From: an uncultured Opitutia bacterium
Lineage (GTDB): Bacteria > Verrucomicrobiota > Verrucomicrobiia > Opitutales > UBA953
DNA: 19,793 bases
Assembly (NCBI GenBank): GCA_903882335.1
Contig: CAIRWP010000084.1
Span: forward strand, 1 to 19,793
Reading direction: 5' to 3'
Shown here piece after piece: positions 9,161 through 17,983 of the stretch. The notes below the pieces were generated by a model. The model saw only the letters and a program-made list of their open reading frames with translations. It ran no database searches and was not told where the DNA came from. Position 1 is the first letter of the stretch. Each line of letters begins with the position of its first letter. The position numbers were made by a program, and so were the translations under genes.

Positions 9161-10039
9161 TTAGCCCAGGAAAGGGGCCAATCCGGCGAAAACATCAACG
9201 AAACGCGGCGTCCAGCCCAGTTCGCGCCCGATCCGCTCCGCGGCGACGATTCGGTCCGGCTGCGTCCGCCCCCCTTTGGCCATCCGCGGGCCCGCGGGCG
9301 CAGCCGGGTCGAAGGTGGGGGCAACGTGCCCCAAGCGATCGGCCAGCCAAAGCACCAAGGCCTGCTTCGTGACGGGCCGGCCGTCGACGACGTTGTACAC
9401 GCGCGGACCCACTCGACCGACCGTGCCAGCCAGCAGCAACGCCGAGGCCGCGTCGTCGCGATGCAGGTAGTTGATGCGGTGATCGACCCGTCCGCCGATC
9501 ACACGCTCGCCGCGGCGTAGCTGATCGAGCAGGTGATGCCGACCCGGCCCGTACAGCCCGCCGAAACGCAGCACCCGCGCGTAGGGCAGGCCGGACTCGA
9601 GCACGGCCCGCTCCCCCGCGAGGATGGCGTCCGCAGTGGGCGCTCCGCCCACCGGCGAATCCTCATCGACGACGGAACCGTCATCTTGGCGGTAGACGCC
9701 GGTCGAGCTGGTGAAGAGGAAGCGCGTCGCGCCCACGGCCTGCGCCCAGGCGAGCGCGCGGCGGACGCCGACGTCGTAGGCGAGGGCGTAGGCCTCGGGG
9801 CCACCGCCGCCCGTGCTCGCGGCGTAGACGACGACGTCGAACGCGGCGGGCAAGGCGGACCAATCACCCGCGAAGAGATCGCAGGCCTCGGCCGCCAGGC
9901 CCTCGGCCCGGAGCCGGTCGCGTGAGTCGATGCTGCGCACCACGCCCAGCACGTCATGGCCAGCCGCCTTGGCCTGCCGGGCGAAGGCGGCGCCAACGTA
10001 GCCGCAGCCGAGCACGGCGATGCGCAGGGGTGTGCTCAT
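9161..10039 (-). CDS. Atypical SDR-family NAD(P)-dependent epimerase/reductase (YeeZ-like)
   Basis: The 292-residue protein has an N-terminal Rossmann motif, IAVLGCGYVGAAFARQAKAAG (GxGxxG at 11-16), VVYAAST, the FLFTSSTGVYRQDDG active-site-like strand, VLRFGGLYGPGRH and INYLHRDDAASALLLA. This is the layout of the extended/atypical SDRs annotated YeeZ-like, which often lack the classical Tyr-XXX-Lys pair; no lysine follows the Tyr of STGVY at the usual spacing here. The substrate is unknown. The ATG at 10039 overlaps the lpxB stop (ATGA), so translation is coupled to lpxB and the Gfo/Idh gene, suggesting work on a nucleotide sugar or envelope saccharide. That role is inference from position only. 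A longer in-frame start at 10195 lies inside lpxB and gives an arginine-rich nonsense extension. Confidence 0.85.
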   Translation of the reverse strand: MSTPLRIAVLGCGYVGAAFARQAKAAGHDVLGVVRSIDSRDRLRAEGLAAEACDLFAGDWSALPAAFDVVVYAASTGGGGPEAYALAYDVGVRRALAWAQAVGATRFLFTSSTGVYRQDDGSVVDEDSPVGGAPTADAILAGERAVLESGLPYARVLRFGGLYGPGRHHLLDQLRRGERVIGGRVDHRINYLHRDDAASALLLAGTVGRVGPRVYNVVDGRPVTKQALVLWLADRLGHVAPTFDPAAPAGPRMAKGGRTQPDRIVAAERIGRELGWTPRFVDVFAGLAPFLG

Positions 10040-11223
10040 GGACGCAGGAAGGTCGCCGCCCATTCGGCGGGCGTCGCCCCGGCGAGGGCCGAGAGCCCGG
10101 CGCGGAGCTCCGCGGCGTCCGCGGCGGCGGCGGTCCGGAGGGCAGGGTCGTCGACACAGGCCGAGAGTCGCGCGGCGAGCGCCCGCGGCTCGCAAGCCGA
10201 CTGCAGGTACTCCGGCCAGGCCGGCCGCTTGAGGAGGATGTTGGCGATACCAAGGTGGTCGACCCGCCCGGCGATGAGGCGACGGCCGACAACCCAGGTC
10301 AACGGGTTCGCGCGATACACGACCGCCCCCGGGATACCCGCGAGGGCGACCGTGAGCGACATCGTGCCGGAACTGACGAGCGCGGCGCTCGCGCCGACGG
10401 GCCCCTCGGACACCGGGCGCAGGTCGATGCCCTTCGCGGCATCGCCGTACTCGGCGCAGAAGCGGTAAAGCTCGGCATGGACCTCGCCACCGGTGTGCAG
10501 GACCAAAGCGCGTCGTCCGGGGTGCGTCCGGCGGAAACGGGCGAAGGCCTCGACCAACGCGGGGAAGATTTTCCGTACCGGCTTGGGGCGGCTGCCCGGC
10601 AGCAGGAGGACCGGGCCCTCCGCCTCGTAGCGCAACGGCGATTCATGGCCGGCCTCGACGAACGGGTGACCGACGAAACGGGCGTCCAGGCCGGTGTCGG
10701 CATAGACCGCCGGCTCGAACGGGAAGATGGTGCCGACGCCATCGAGGTCCCGGGCCATGGTGAAACGACGCTTAGGCTTCCACGCCCAGAGCTGCGGGCT
10801 GACGTATTGGATCACCGCCGTCTCGCCGCCGCCGGCGCGGGACAGACCGCCGCGACGCAGGCGATCGGCCAGCCGAAGGTTGAGCCCGGGATAATCGACC
10901 AGGATCACGAGCCGGGGCTTCCAGCGCAGGGTCCAGGCGACCATGCGGTCGAAGAGTTTCCGGTAGAACGGGTAGGCGGCCAGAATCTCGACGATGCCGA
11001 CGGCCGAGAAACCCGTCATGTCGAACAGCAGTTGGGCACCGGCCTCGCGCAGGCACGGGCCGCCGAAGGCCGCGATGCGCAGCCGCGGGTGGGCGGCGCG
11101 CAGTTCGGCCACGAGCTTGGCCGCATGCTGGTCCCCGGAGTGCTCACCGGCCACGACCAGCACGTCGACCTCGCCGGAGCGAGGACGGTCGAACGCGCCG
11201 GGGATGGCCGGGAACGAGCTCAT
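10036..11223 (-). CDS. lpxB: Lipid A disaccharide synthase
   Basis: LpxB is the peripheral-membrane glycosyltransferase that joins UDP-2,3-diacylglucosamine and lipid X to form the lipid A disaccharide. The 395-residue product matches the family length. Motifs include VLVVAGEHSGDQHAAKLVAE (the AGExSGD signature), GGPCLREAGAQLLFDMTGFS, VDYPGLNLRLADRLRR, YVSPQLWAWKPKR, IFPFEPAVY, FVGHPFVEA, LLLPGSRPKPV and VSSGTMSLTVALAGIPGAVVY. Compared with E. coli, the GEASGD motif reads GEHSGD. The ATG at 11223 overlaps the stop of the upstream oxidoreductase by 4 nt, and its own stop overlaps the next start by 4 nt. lpxA, lpxC, lpxD and lpxK are not in the window, but LpxB alone implies a lipid A outer membrane. 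Confidence 0.96.
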   Translation of the reverse strand: MSSFPAIPGAFDRPRSGEVDVLVVAGEHSGDQHAAKLVAELRAAHPRLRIAAFGGPCLREAGAQLLFDMTGFSAVGIVEILAAYPFYRKLFDRMVAWTLRWKPRLVILVDYPGLNLRLADRLRRGGLSRAGGGETAVIQYVSPQLWAWKPKRRFTMARDLDGVGTIFPFEPAVYADTGLDARFVGHPFVEAGHESPLRYEAEGPVLLLPGSRPKPVRKIFPALVEAFARFRRTHPGRRALVLHTGGEVHAELYRFCAEYGDAAKGIDLRPVSEGPVGASAALVSSGTMSLTVALAGIPGAVVYRANPLTWVVGRRLIAGRVDHLGIANILLKRPAWPEYLQSACEPRALAARLSACVDDPALRTAAAADAAELRAGLSALAGATPAEWAATFLRP

Positions 11224-12164
11224 CGGCGCGCCATGCCGGCGCGGATCTGCTCGGTGATCCGGATGGCGACCTCGAGGGCGGTACGTCCCAGCTCGCCGCT
11301 GACCTTCGGTCGGCTGCGGTCGCGGACGCACGCGGTGAACGAGGCGAGCTCGATGGCGAGGGGCTCGCCCTTCTCGATCGGGATCTCCTCCTTGGCGAAG
11401 CCGCCCTCGGCGGTCGGGTCGACGCGCACGGTGTGGCCCTTCTGGCCCATGAAGTCGATGGAGAGGTAGCCGCCGGTCTGGAAGACCCGGATCTCGCGGT
11501 TCTTCTTCAGCGAGACGCGGCTGGCGCTGAGGTTGGCGACGCAGCCGTTCTTGAACGCGATCCGGGCGTTGGCGATATCCTCGGTCTTCGTGACGACCGA
11601 TACGCCGACGGCATCGATGCGCTCGACGGGCGAATGGGCCAGCTGCAGGACGATCCCGATGTCATGGATCATCAGGTCCAGCACGACGCCGACCTCGGTG
11701 CCGCGTGGCGTGAAGGGAGCCAGACGCTCGGCGGTGATGTAGCGGGCGTCGACGACGGCCTGCTCGAGGTAGGACATCACCGGGTTATAGTGCTCGATGT
11801 GCCCGACCTGGACGATGCGGTCGGCCTTGGCGGCGGCCTCGAGAATCTGGGCGGCCTCCTCGAGCGTGACGCAGATCGGCTTCTCGATCAGGAGGTGGAC
11901 GCCCTTGGCCAGCAAGGGCAGCGCGACGGCGGCATGATGATTGGTCGGGACGACGACGCTCACAGCGTCGCAGGCGGCCGCCATCTCATCGAGGGTGGCG
12001 AAACGCCGGCAACCGTGCTTGGCGCAGATCTCGGCCGCGCGGGCGTCGTTCGGCTCGAAGATGCCGGCGAGTTCGGCGCCAGGCAGGCTCGAGTAGATGC
12101 GGGCGTGGTGCTGGCCGAGCGAACCCGTGCCGGCCACCCCGCAGCGGATGCGCGTAGCGGTCAT
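11220..12164 (-). CDS. Gfo/Idh/MocA-family oxidoreductase, candidate UDP-GlcNAc 3-dehydrogenase (GnnA-like)
   Basis: The 314-residue protein has the family's N-terminal Rossmann motif RCGVAGTGSLGQHHARIY (GxGxxG at 12-17), VVPTNHHAAVALPLLAKGVH, the conserved EKP (94-96), QVGHIEHYNPV (119-129), and DLMIHDIG, whose D163 and H167 match the catalytic Asp-XXX-His of this family. Members oxidise or reduce sugar derivatives with NAD(P). Directly downstream, with a 4-nt overlap, is lpxB. In Acidithiobacillus and Leptospira a Gfo/Idh enzyme, GnnA, oxidises UDP-GlcNAc at C3 so that GnnB can aminate it, giving lipid A with amide-linked acyl chains at position 3. GnnA is therefore a reasonable candidate identity here, but no GnnB-type aminotransferase is in the window. 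Family call firm, specific function inferred. clpB ends 32 nt upstream. Confidence 0.85.
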   Translation of the reverse strand: MTATRIRCGVAGTGSLGQHHARIYSSLPGAELAGIFEPNDARAAEICAKHGCRRFATLDEMAAACDAVSVVVPTNHHAAVALPLLAKGVHLLIEKPICVTLEEAAQILEAAAKADRIVQVGHIEHYNPVMSYLEQAVVDARYITAERLAPFTPRGTEVGVVLDLMIHDIGIVLQLAHSPVERIDAVGVSVVTKTEDIANARIAFKNGCVANLSASRVSLKKNREIRVFQTGGYLSIDFMGQKGHTVRVDPTAEGGFAKEEIPIEKGEPLAIELASFTACVRDRSRPKVSGELGRTALEVAIRITEQIRAGMARR

Positions 12165-12196
12165 GGCCGACAGGATTCAGCGGGCGCGGGGCTTCT

Positions 12197-14794
<2,598 letters not shown>

Positions 14795-14981
14795 AGGACC
14801 GAGATTGCACGAACCGTTCCAAGCGGCGAAAGGCATTCTGGCGTGTTTTCCTCCGGCGCGATCAAAGACGAAGCCCAAACCCGCGATTCCGGCCCTTTTC
14901 CGAGGGACAGGCGGAGTGACAGCGCGTCGCCAGCGTGACGAGTTGTCGCCCCGTGCCGTCGATCCGGGGATCAGTCCCGTA

Positions 14982-15009
14982 TTGCCCGCGGCGGGCCTTC
15001 GCCCAAACT
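14982..15009 (+). promoter_or_regulatory. probable promoter of the transglutaminase-like gene
   Basis: TTGCCC (14982-14987), 16 nt, CAAACT (15004-15009), 9 nt before the ATG at 15019. It lies in the 224-nt divergent region shared with clpB. I see no convincing clpB promoter or heat-shock operator on the other strand. Confidence 0.4.
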
Positions 15010-15018
15010 GCCTCACGC

Positions 15019-15864
15019 ATGACTTCCGATGCGCAGCTGGCCGCCCTGGAGCGCCTCCTCGACGATCCCTCCCCGGTCGTCCGGCAGGCCGTGGCCGCCC
15101 AAGTGAAGGCGGCCGGCACCGCCGGCATCCTCTGGCTCGAGAAGCTGGCCGCGAAGACCGAGCTGGCCCCGCATGCGCACTCCCTGCTCGCCGACCTCCG
15201 CACGGTCGAGGCTTCGGCCCAGACGTTCCTGACCTACCTGCGCGCCGGGCCGATCGACCTGGAGGAAGCCTGCCTGCTCTTGGAACGGGTGGCCACCCCT
15301 TCCCTGCCCCCCTCCGCCTATACGGCCGAGCTTGACCGGCTCGCGGCCCGCACCCGGGAACTGATTGCCGAGCCACTGGACCTACGGGCGAAATGCCGGC
15401 TCCTCTGCCGCGTGCTCTTCGGAGAGGAAGGCTACCGCGGAGCGCAAGAAAGTTTCTCCGCGCCTGCCTCCTCCCTGCTGTCCAAGGTCATCTCGACCCG
15501 GCGCGGCATCCCCATCTCGCTCTGCCTGATCTTCCTGCTCGTCGGCCGCCGCCTCGGCCTCCCGCTGCAGCCGGTCGGCCTGCCGGGGCGCTTCATGGTC
15601 GGGGTCTTCCGCGGCCGGGAACCGCTCTACATCGACTGCTACGAGGGCGGCGCCTTCCGCACCCGCGCGGACGTCCAGCTCATGTTGCTGGATAACCACC
15701 TGCCCGCCGACGAGGCCTTCCTCGGACCGGTCTCCACCGAACAGACCTTGGCGCGTTGCTGCCGCAATCTGGTCTCCCAATACGAGGCCCAGGGCAACGA
15801 CCGCACCAGCCGACTCTACCTAGGCTTCGTCCGCGCCTTGGAACAACTCGATGAGCGCGCCTGA
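15019..15864 (+). CDS. HEAT-like plus SirB1/transglutaminase-core-2 protein, possibly non-catalytic
   Basis: The 281-residue protein starts with a helical section resembling HEAT repeats (LERLLDDPSPVVRQAVAAQV, 10-29) and continues with the SirB1 / transglutaminase-like fold: SSLLSKVISTRRGIPISLCL (151-170), FLLVGRRLGLPLQPVGLPGRF (172-192), YIDCYEGG (204-211). The family's usual PGHF appears here as PGRF (R191), so the His of a transglutaminase triad is replaced, while Cys169 and Asp206 are in plausible positions. Function of the family is unclear; protein-protein scaffolding is as likely as catalysis. The ATG at 15019 is preferred to an in-frame ATG at 14935, which would sit upstream of the promoter-like element. 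It overlaps aroE by 14 nt. Confidence 0.8.
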   Translation: MTSDAQLAALERLLDDPSPVVRQAVAAQVKAAGTAGILWLEKLAAKTELAPHAHSLLADLRTVEASAQTFLTYLRAGPIDLEEACLLLERVATPSLPPSAYTAELDRLAARTRELIAEPLDLRAKCRLLCRVLFGEEGYRGAQESFSAPASSLLSKVISTRRGIPISLCLIFLLVGRRLGLPLQPVGLPGRFMVGVFRGREPLYIDCYEGGAFRTRADVQLMLLDNHLPADEAFLGPVSTEQTLARCCRNLVSQYEAQGNDRTSRLYLGFVRALEQLDERA

Positions 15865-16741
15865 GACCCTGACGCCGGCGACGCTGGCCGCGGCGAGCTT
15901 CCCCGGACCGCAGCTCGGCGTCCTCGGCGACCCTATCGCCCATTCGCTCAGCCCGGCGATGCACGGCGCCGCGCTCGCGGCGCTCGGCCCGACCCACCCC
16001 GAGCTGGCCGGCTGGCACTACCATCGCCTCCACGTCACCGCGGCGGAACTACCCGCGGCACTGCGGGCACTGCATGCGAAAGGGTTCGTCGGCCTGAACC
16101 TGACCGTGCCGCACAAGGTGCAGGTCTTGGGGCTCGTCGAGTCACTGTCGGCCGAAGCCCGGCGCGCCGCGTCGGTGAACACGCTCATCGCCACCCCGAC
16201 GGGCTGGACCGGCCACACCACCGATGGCCAAGGCTTCCTCGCGGCACTTGAGGAGCGGACCGGGCGCACGGTCGCAGGCCGACCCGTGGTGCTCCTCGGC
16301 GCGGGGGGGGCGGCCCGGGCGGTCGCGGCGGCCTGCCTCGACGGGGGCTGCGCCCGCCTGACGATCCATAACCGTGACGCCGCGAAAGCGGGCGAACTGG
16401 CGGCCGCGCTCGCGGATCCCCGCGTGCACGGGACGGGGCTCGACACGCTAACGACGCTGCCAGCCGAGGCCCTCGTCGTGAACTGCACCACGCTCGGCCT
16501 CAAGGCCGACGACCCTTCCCCGCTGGGCGCGACGGCGCTGCACCCCGGCCACTTCGTCTTCGATACGACCTACGCGGCCACGCCCTCGCGGCTGCTACGC
16601 GACGCCCGCGCGGCCGGCGCCGATGGCTGCGATGGACGACCCATGCTGCGCTGGCAGGGGGCGCTCGCCTTCCGCCTCTGGACAGGCGTGCTGCCGCCCG
16701 CCGAACCCATGCGCCGCGCCCTGGACGAAACCGCTTCCTGA
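15851..16741 (+). CDS. aroE: Shikimate dehydrogenase
   Basis: AroE reduces 3-dehydroshikimate to shikimate with NADPH in the pathway to aromatic amino acids. The 296-residue protein carries the substrate-site serines in GDPIAHSLSPAMHG (26-39), NLTVPHK with catalytic Lys89, SVNT with Asn110, TTDGQGF with Asp125, the NADP-binding loop VLLGAGGAARAVAAA (147-161), INRD-type segment HNRDAAKAGEL, VNCTTLGL, and the C-terminal DGRPMLRWQGALAFRLWTG. A run of eight G (16303-16310) encodes part of the nucleotide-binding loop. The start overlaps the end of the preceding gene by 14 nt and the stop is 2 nt before the prepilin peptidase gene, so it is in an operon with both. Confidence 0.96.
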   Translation: MSAPETLTPATLAAASFPGPQLGVLGDPIAHSLSPAMHGAALAALGPTHPELAGWHYHRLHVTAAELPAALRALHAKGFVGLNLTVPHKVQVLGLVESLSAEARRAASVNTLIATPTGWTGHTTDGQGFLAALEERTGRTVAGRPVVLLGAGGAARAVAAACLDGGCARLTIHNRDAAKAGELAAALADPRVHGTGLDTLTTLPAEALVVNCTTLGLKADDPSPLGATALHPGHFVFDTTYAATPSRLLRDARAAGADGCDGRPMLRWQGALAFRLWTGVLPPAEPMRRALDETAS

Positions 16742-16743
16742 CC

Positions 16744-17604
16744 ATGCTCGCCGAACTGCAACGCTTCTCCGCCGACTACCCGCGCCTCGCTGCGGTGTTC
16801 GCGGGCCTCCTCGGCGCCTGCGTCGGCAGCTTCCTGAACGTCTGCATCCACCGGCTGCCCAAGGGCGAATCGGTAGTGACCCCGGCGTCGCGCTGCGCCT
16901 GCGGACAGCCGATTCCCTTCTGGCTCAACCTGCCCGTGGTGGGCTGGCTGATGCTCCGGGGCCGGGCGCGCTGCTGCGGCGGGGCGATCTCCCTCCGCTA
17001 CCCGCTGGTCGAGCTGATCACCGCGGTGCTCTTCGCGTCGGCTTGGACATTGCTCTCCGGCCCCAAGGCCGCGGTGGCGTTCGTTTTCCTCCCCCTGCTT
17101 GTGCTCCTGGCCGGGTGCGACCTGGATGACATGACCGTACCCGATGGACCTAACTTCACGCTCGTCGGGGCCGGCCTCTTCCTCTCGGTCCTGGTCCCCT
17201 CCTTGCATGGGCACTCCAGCAACCTCGATCTACCGGTACTCGACCGGGTGCTGTCGCTGAGCGACAGCCTCATCGGCGTCGCCGTGGGGACCGCGATCGT
17301 CTGGTGGATCCGCACCGTCGGGACCTTGCTCGCTGGCCGCGAGGCCATGGGCGAGGCCGACATCATCCTGTGCGCGGGGGTCGGGGCTTTCTGCGGATGG
17401 CAAGGCGCCCTCTTCTGCGTCTTCGGGGGCTCGGTCATCGGGGTCATCACCGCCCTGCCGGGCCTGATTTCGGCCAAATTCATCAAGGGCGAGGAGTACG
17501 CCGGGGTGGTCCCCTTCGTACCCAGCATGGCGGCAGCAGGGGTACTCTGGTTCTTCCGGGGCCCCGAGCTGGCGACGGCCTGGCACCATTGGGTAAATGG
17601 CTGA
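16744..17604 (+). CDS. Prepilin peptidase / leader-peptide methyltransferase (A24 family)
   Basis: This polytopic inner-membrane aspartic protease cleaves, and often N-methylates, type IV prepilins or pseudopilins. The 286-residue protein has the N-terminal GSFLNVCIHRLPKGE motif (28-42), a cytoplasmic Cys loop (C51, C53, C77, C78) ending AISLRYPLVELIT, and about seven hydrophobic segments. The first catalytic Asp lies in GCDLDDMTVPD (D126 by position); the second is expected at D206 in AMGEADIILCAGVGAFCGWQ. Two differences from most members stand out: the zinc-like Cys pairs are C-X-C and C-C where CxxC is usual, and the usual GxGD is GEAD. Both could be lineage features. No pilin genes are in the window; it is coupled to aroE (2-nt gap), a common position for stand-alone pilD. 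Confidence 0.92.
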   Translation: MLAELQRFSADYPRLAAVFAGLLGACVGSFLNVCIHRLPKGESVVTPASRCACGQPIPFWLNLPVVGWLMLRGRARCCGGAISLRYPLVELITAVLFASAWTLLSGPKAAVAFVFLPLLVLLAGCDLDDMTVPDGPNFTLVGAGLFLSVLVPSLHGHSSNLDLPVLDRVLSLSDSLIGVAVGTAIVWWIRTVGTLLAGREAMGEADIILCAGVGAFCGWQGALFCVFGGSVIGVITALPGLISAKFIKGEEYAGVVPFVPSMAAAGVLWFFRGPELATAWHHWVNG

Positions 17605-17614
17605 GGTTTCTGGC

Positions 17615-17642
17615 TTGTCACCCCCCTCCCCCCTCCCAAATC
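17615..17642 (+). promoter_or_regulatory. probable promoter of the small lipoprotein gene
   Basis: TTGTCA (17615-17620), a 16-nt all-pyrimidine spacer starting C6TC6T (17621-17634), then CAAATC (17637-17642), 16 nt before the ATG at 17659. Confidence 0.4.
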
Positions 17643-17658
17643 TCCTCACCTCCCCACC

Positions 17659-17922
17659 ATGAAGCAGCTCGCCCTCGCCTCTTTGCTCGCCGCCACCGCC
17701 CTCGTGGGCTGCAACACCTACGACACCCCCAACCACGGCAAGAGCGTGTCGCTGGAGCCCAGCCACAATTTCATGGGCATCGTCAAGACCGAGCCCGGTT
17801 CCTACGCGCCGAACAACAAGGCCACGATCAGCCTGTCGACCAACGAACTTTTCACCCACCGCACGACCAGCGGAGACCGCATCACCCTGTTCTGGGGCGC
17901 GATCACCATCACCGACTACTGA
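17659..17922 (+). CDS. Small predicted lipoprotein, unknown function
   Basis: The 87-residue product has a lipoprotein signal peptide, MKQLALASLLAATALVGC, with lipobox LVGC and the acylated cysteine at residue 18. The mature part of about 70 residues (NTYDTPNHGKSV... ending LFWGAITITDY) is polar, contains no other cysteine and looks beta-rich rather than helical. I recognise no family. It has its own candidate promoter and terminator and is therefore a monocistronic gene between the prepilin peptidase and oleC. Residue after the Cys is Asn, not the Asp that would retain it in the inner membrane, so outer-membrane sorting is possible if the organism follows the enterobacterial rule. Confidence 0.82.
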   Translation: MKQLALASLLAATALVGCNTYDTPNHGKSVSLEPSHNFMGIVKTEPGSYAPNNKATISLSTNELFTHRTTSGDRITLFWGAITITDY

Positions 17923-17946
17923 GTCGGAAGGTCGACTAGCCTTGCA

Positions 17947-17970
17947 GAAGCCCCGGATTCGGGGCTTCTT
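17947..17970 (+). terminator. intrinsic terminator between lipoprotein gene and oleC
   Basis: GAAGCCCCG (17947-17955), loop GATT, CGGGGCTTC (17960-17968), then TTCATTT. It ends only about 15 nt before the oleC ATG, leaving no room for a separate downstream promoter. Confidence 0.8.
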
Positions 17971-17983
17971 CATTTACCGGCCT

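Noticed and set aside
9922..11469. 515-codon plus-strand open frame opposite lpxB and neighbours
   Set aside because: It spans parts of three real minus-strand genes antisense and has no recognisable motif.
14795..15018. CIRCE or sigma-32-type heat-shock element for clpB
   Set aside because: No TTAGCACTC-N9-GAGTGCTAA inverted repeat and no convincing heat-shock -35/-10 pair could be found.
14795..15376. Upstream extension of the clpB frame to 15376
   Set aside because: It runs through the divergent intergenic region and into the opposite gene, and is arginine/proline-rich without Clp similarity.
17942..17983. Upstream TTG start for oleC adding 14 residues
   Set aside because: The added codons are the terminator hairpin; the ATG at 17984 fits OleC length.
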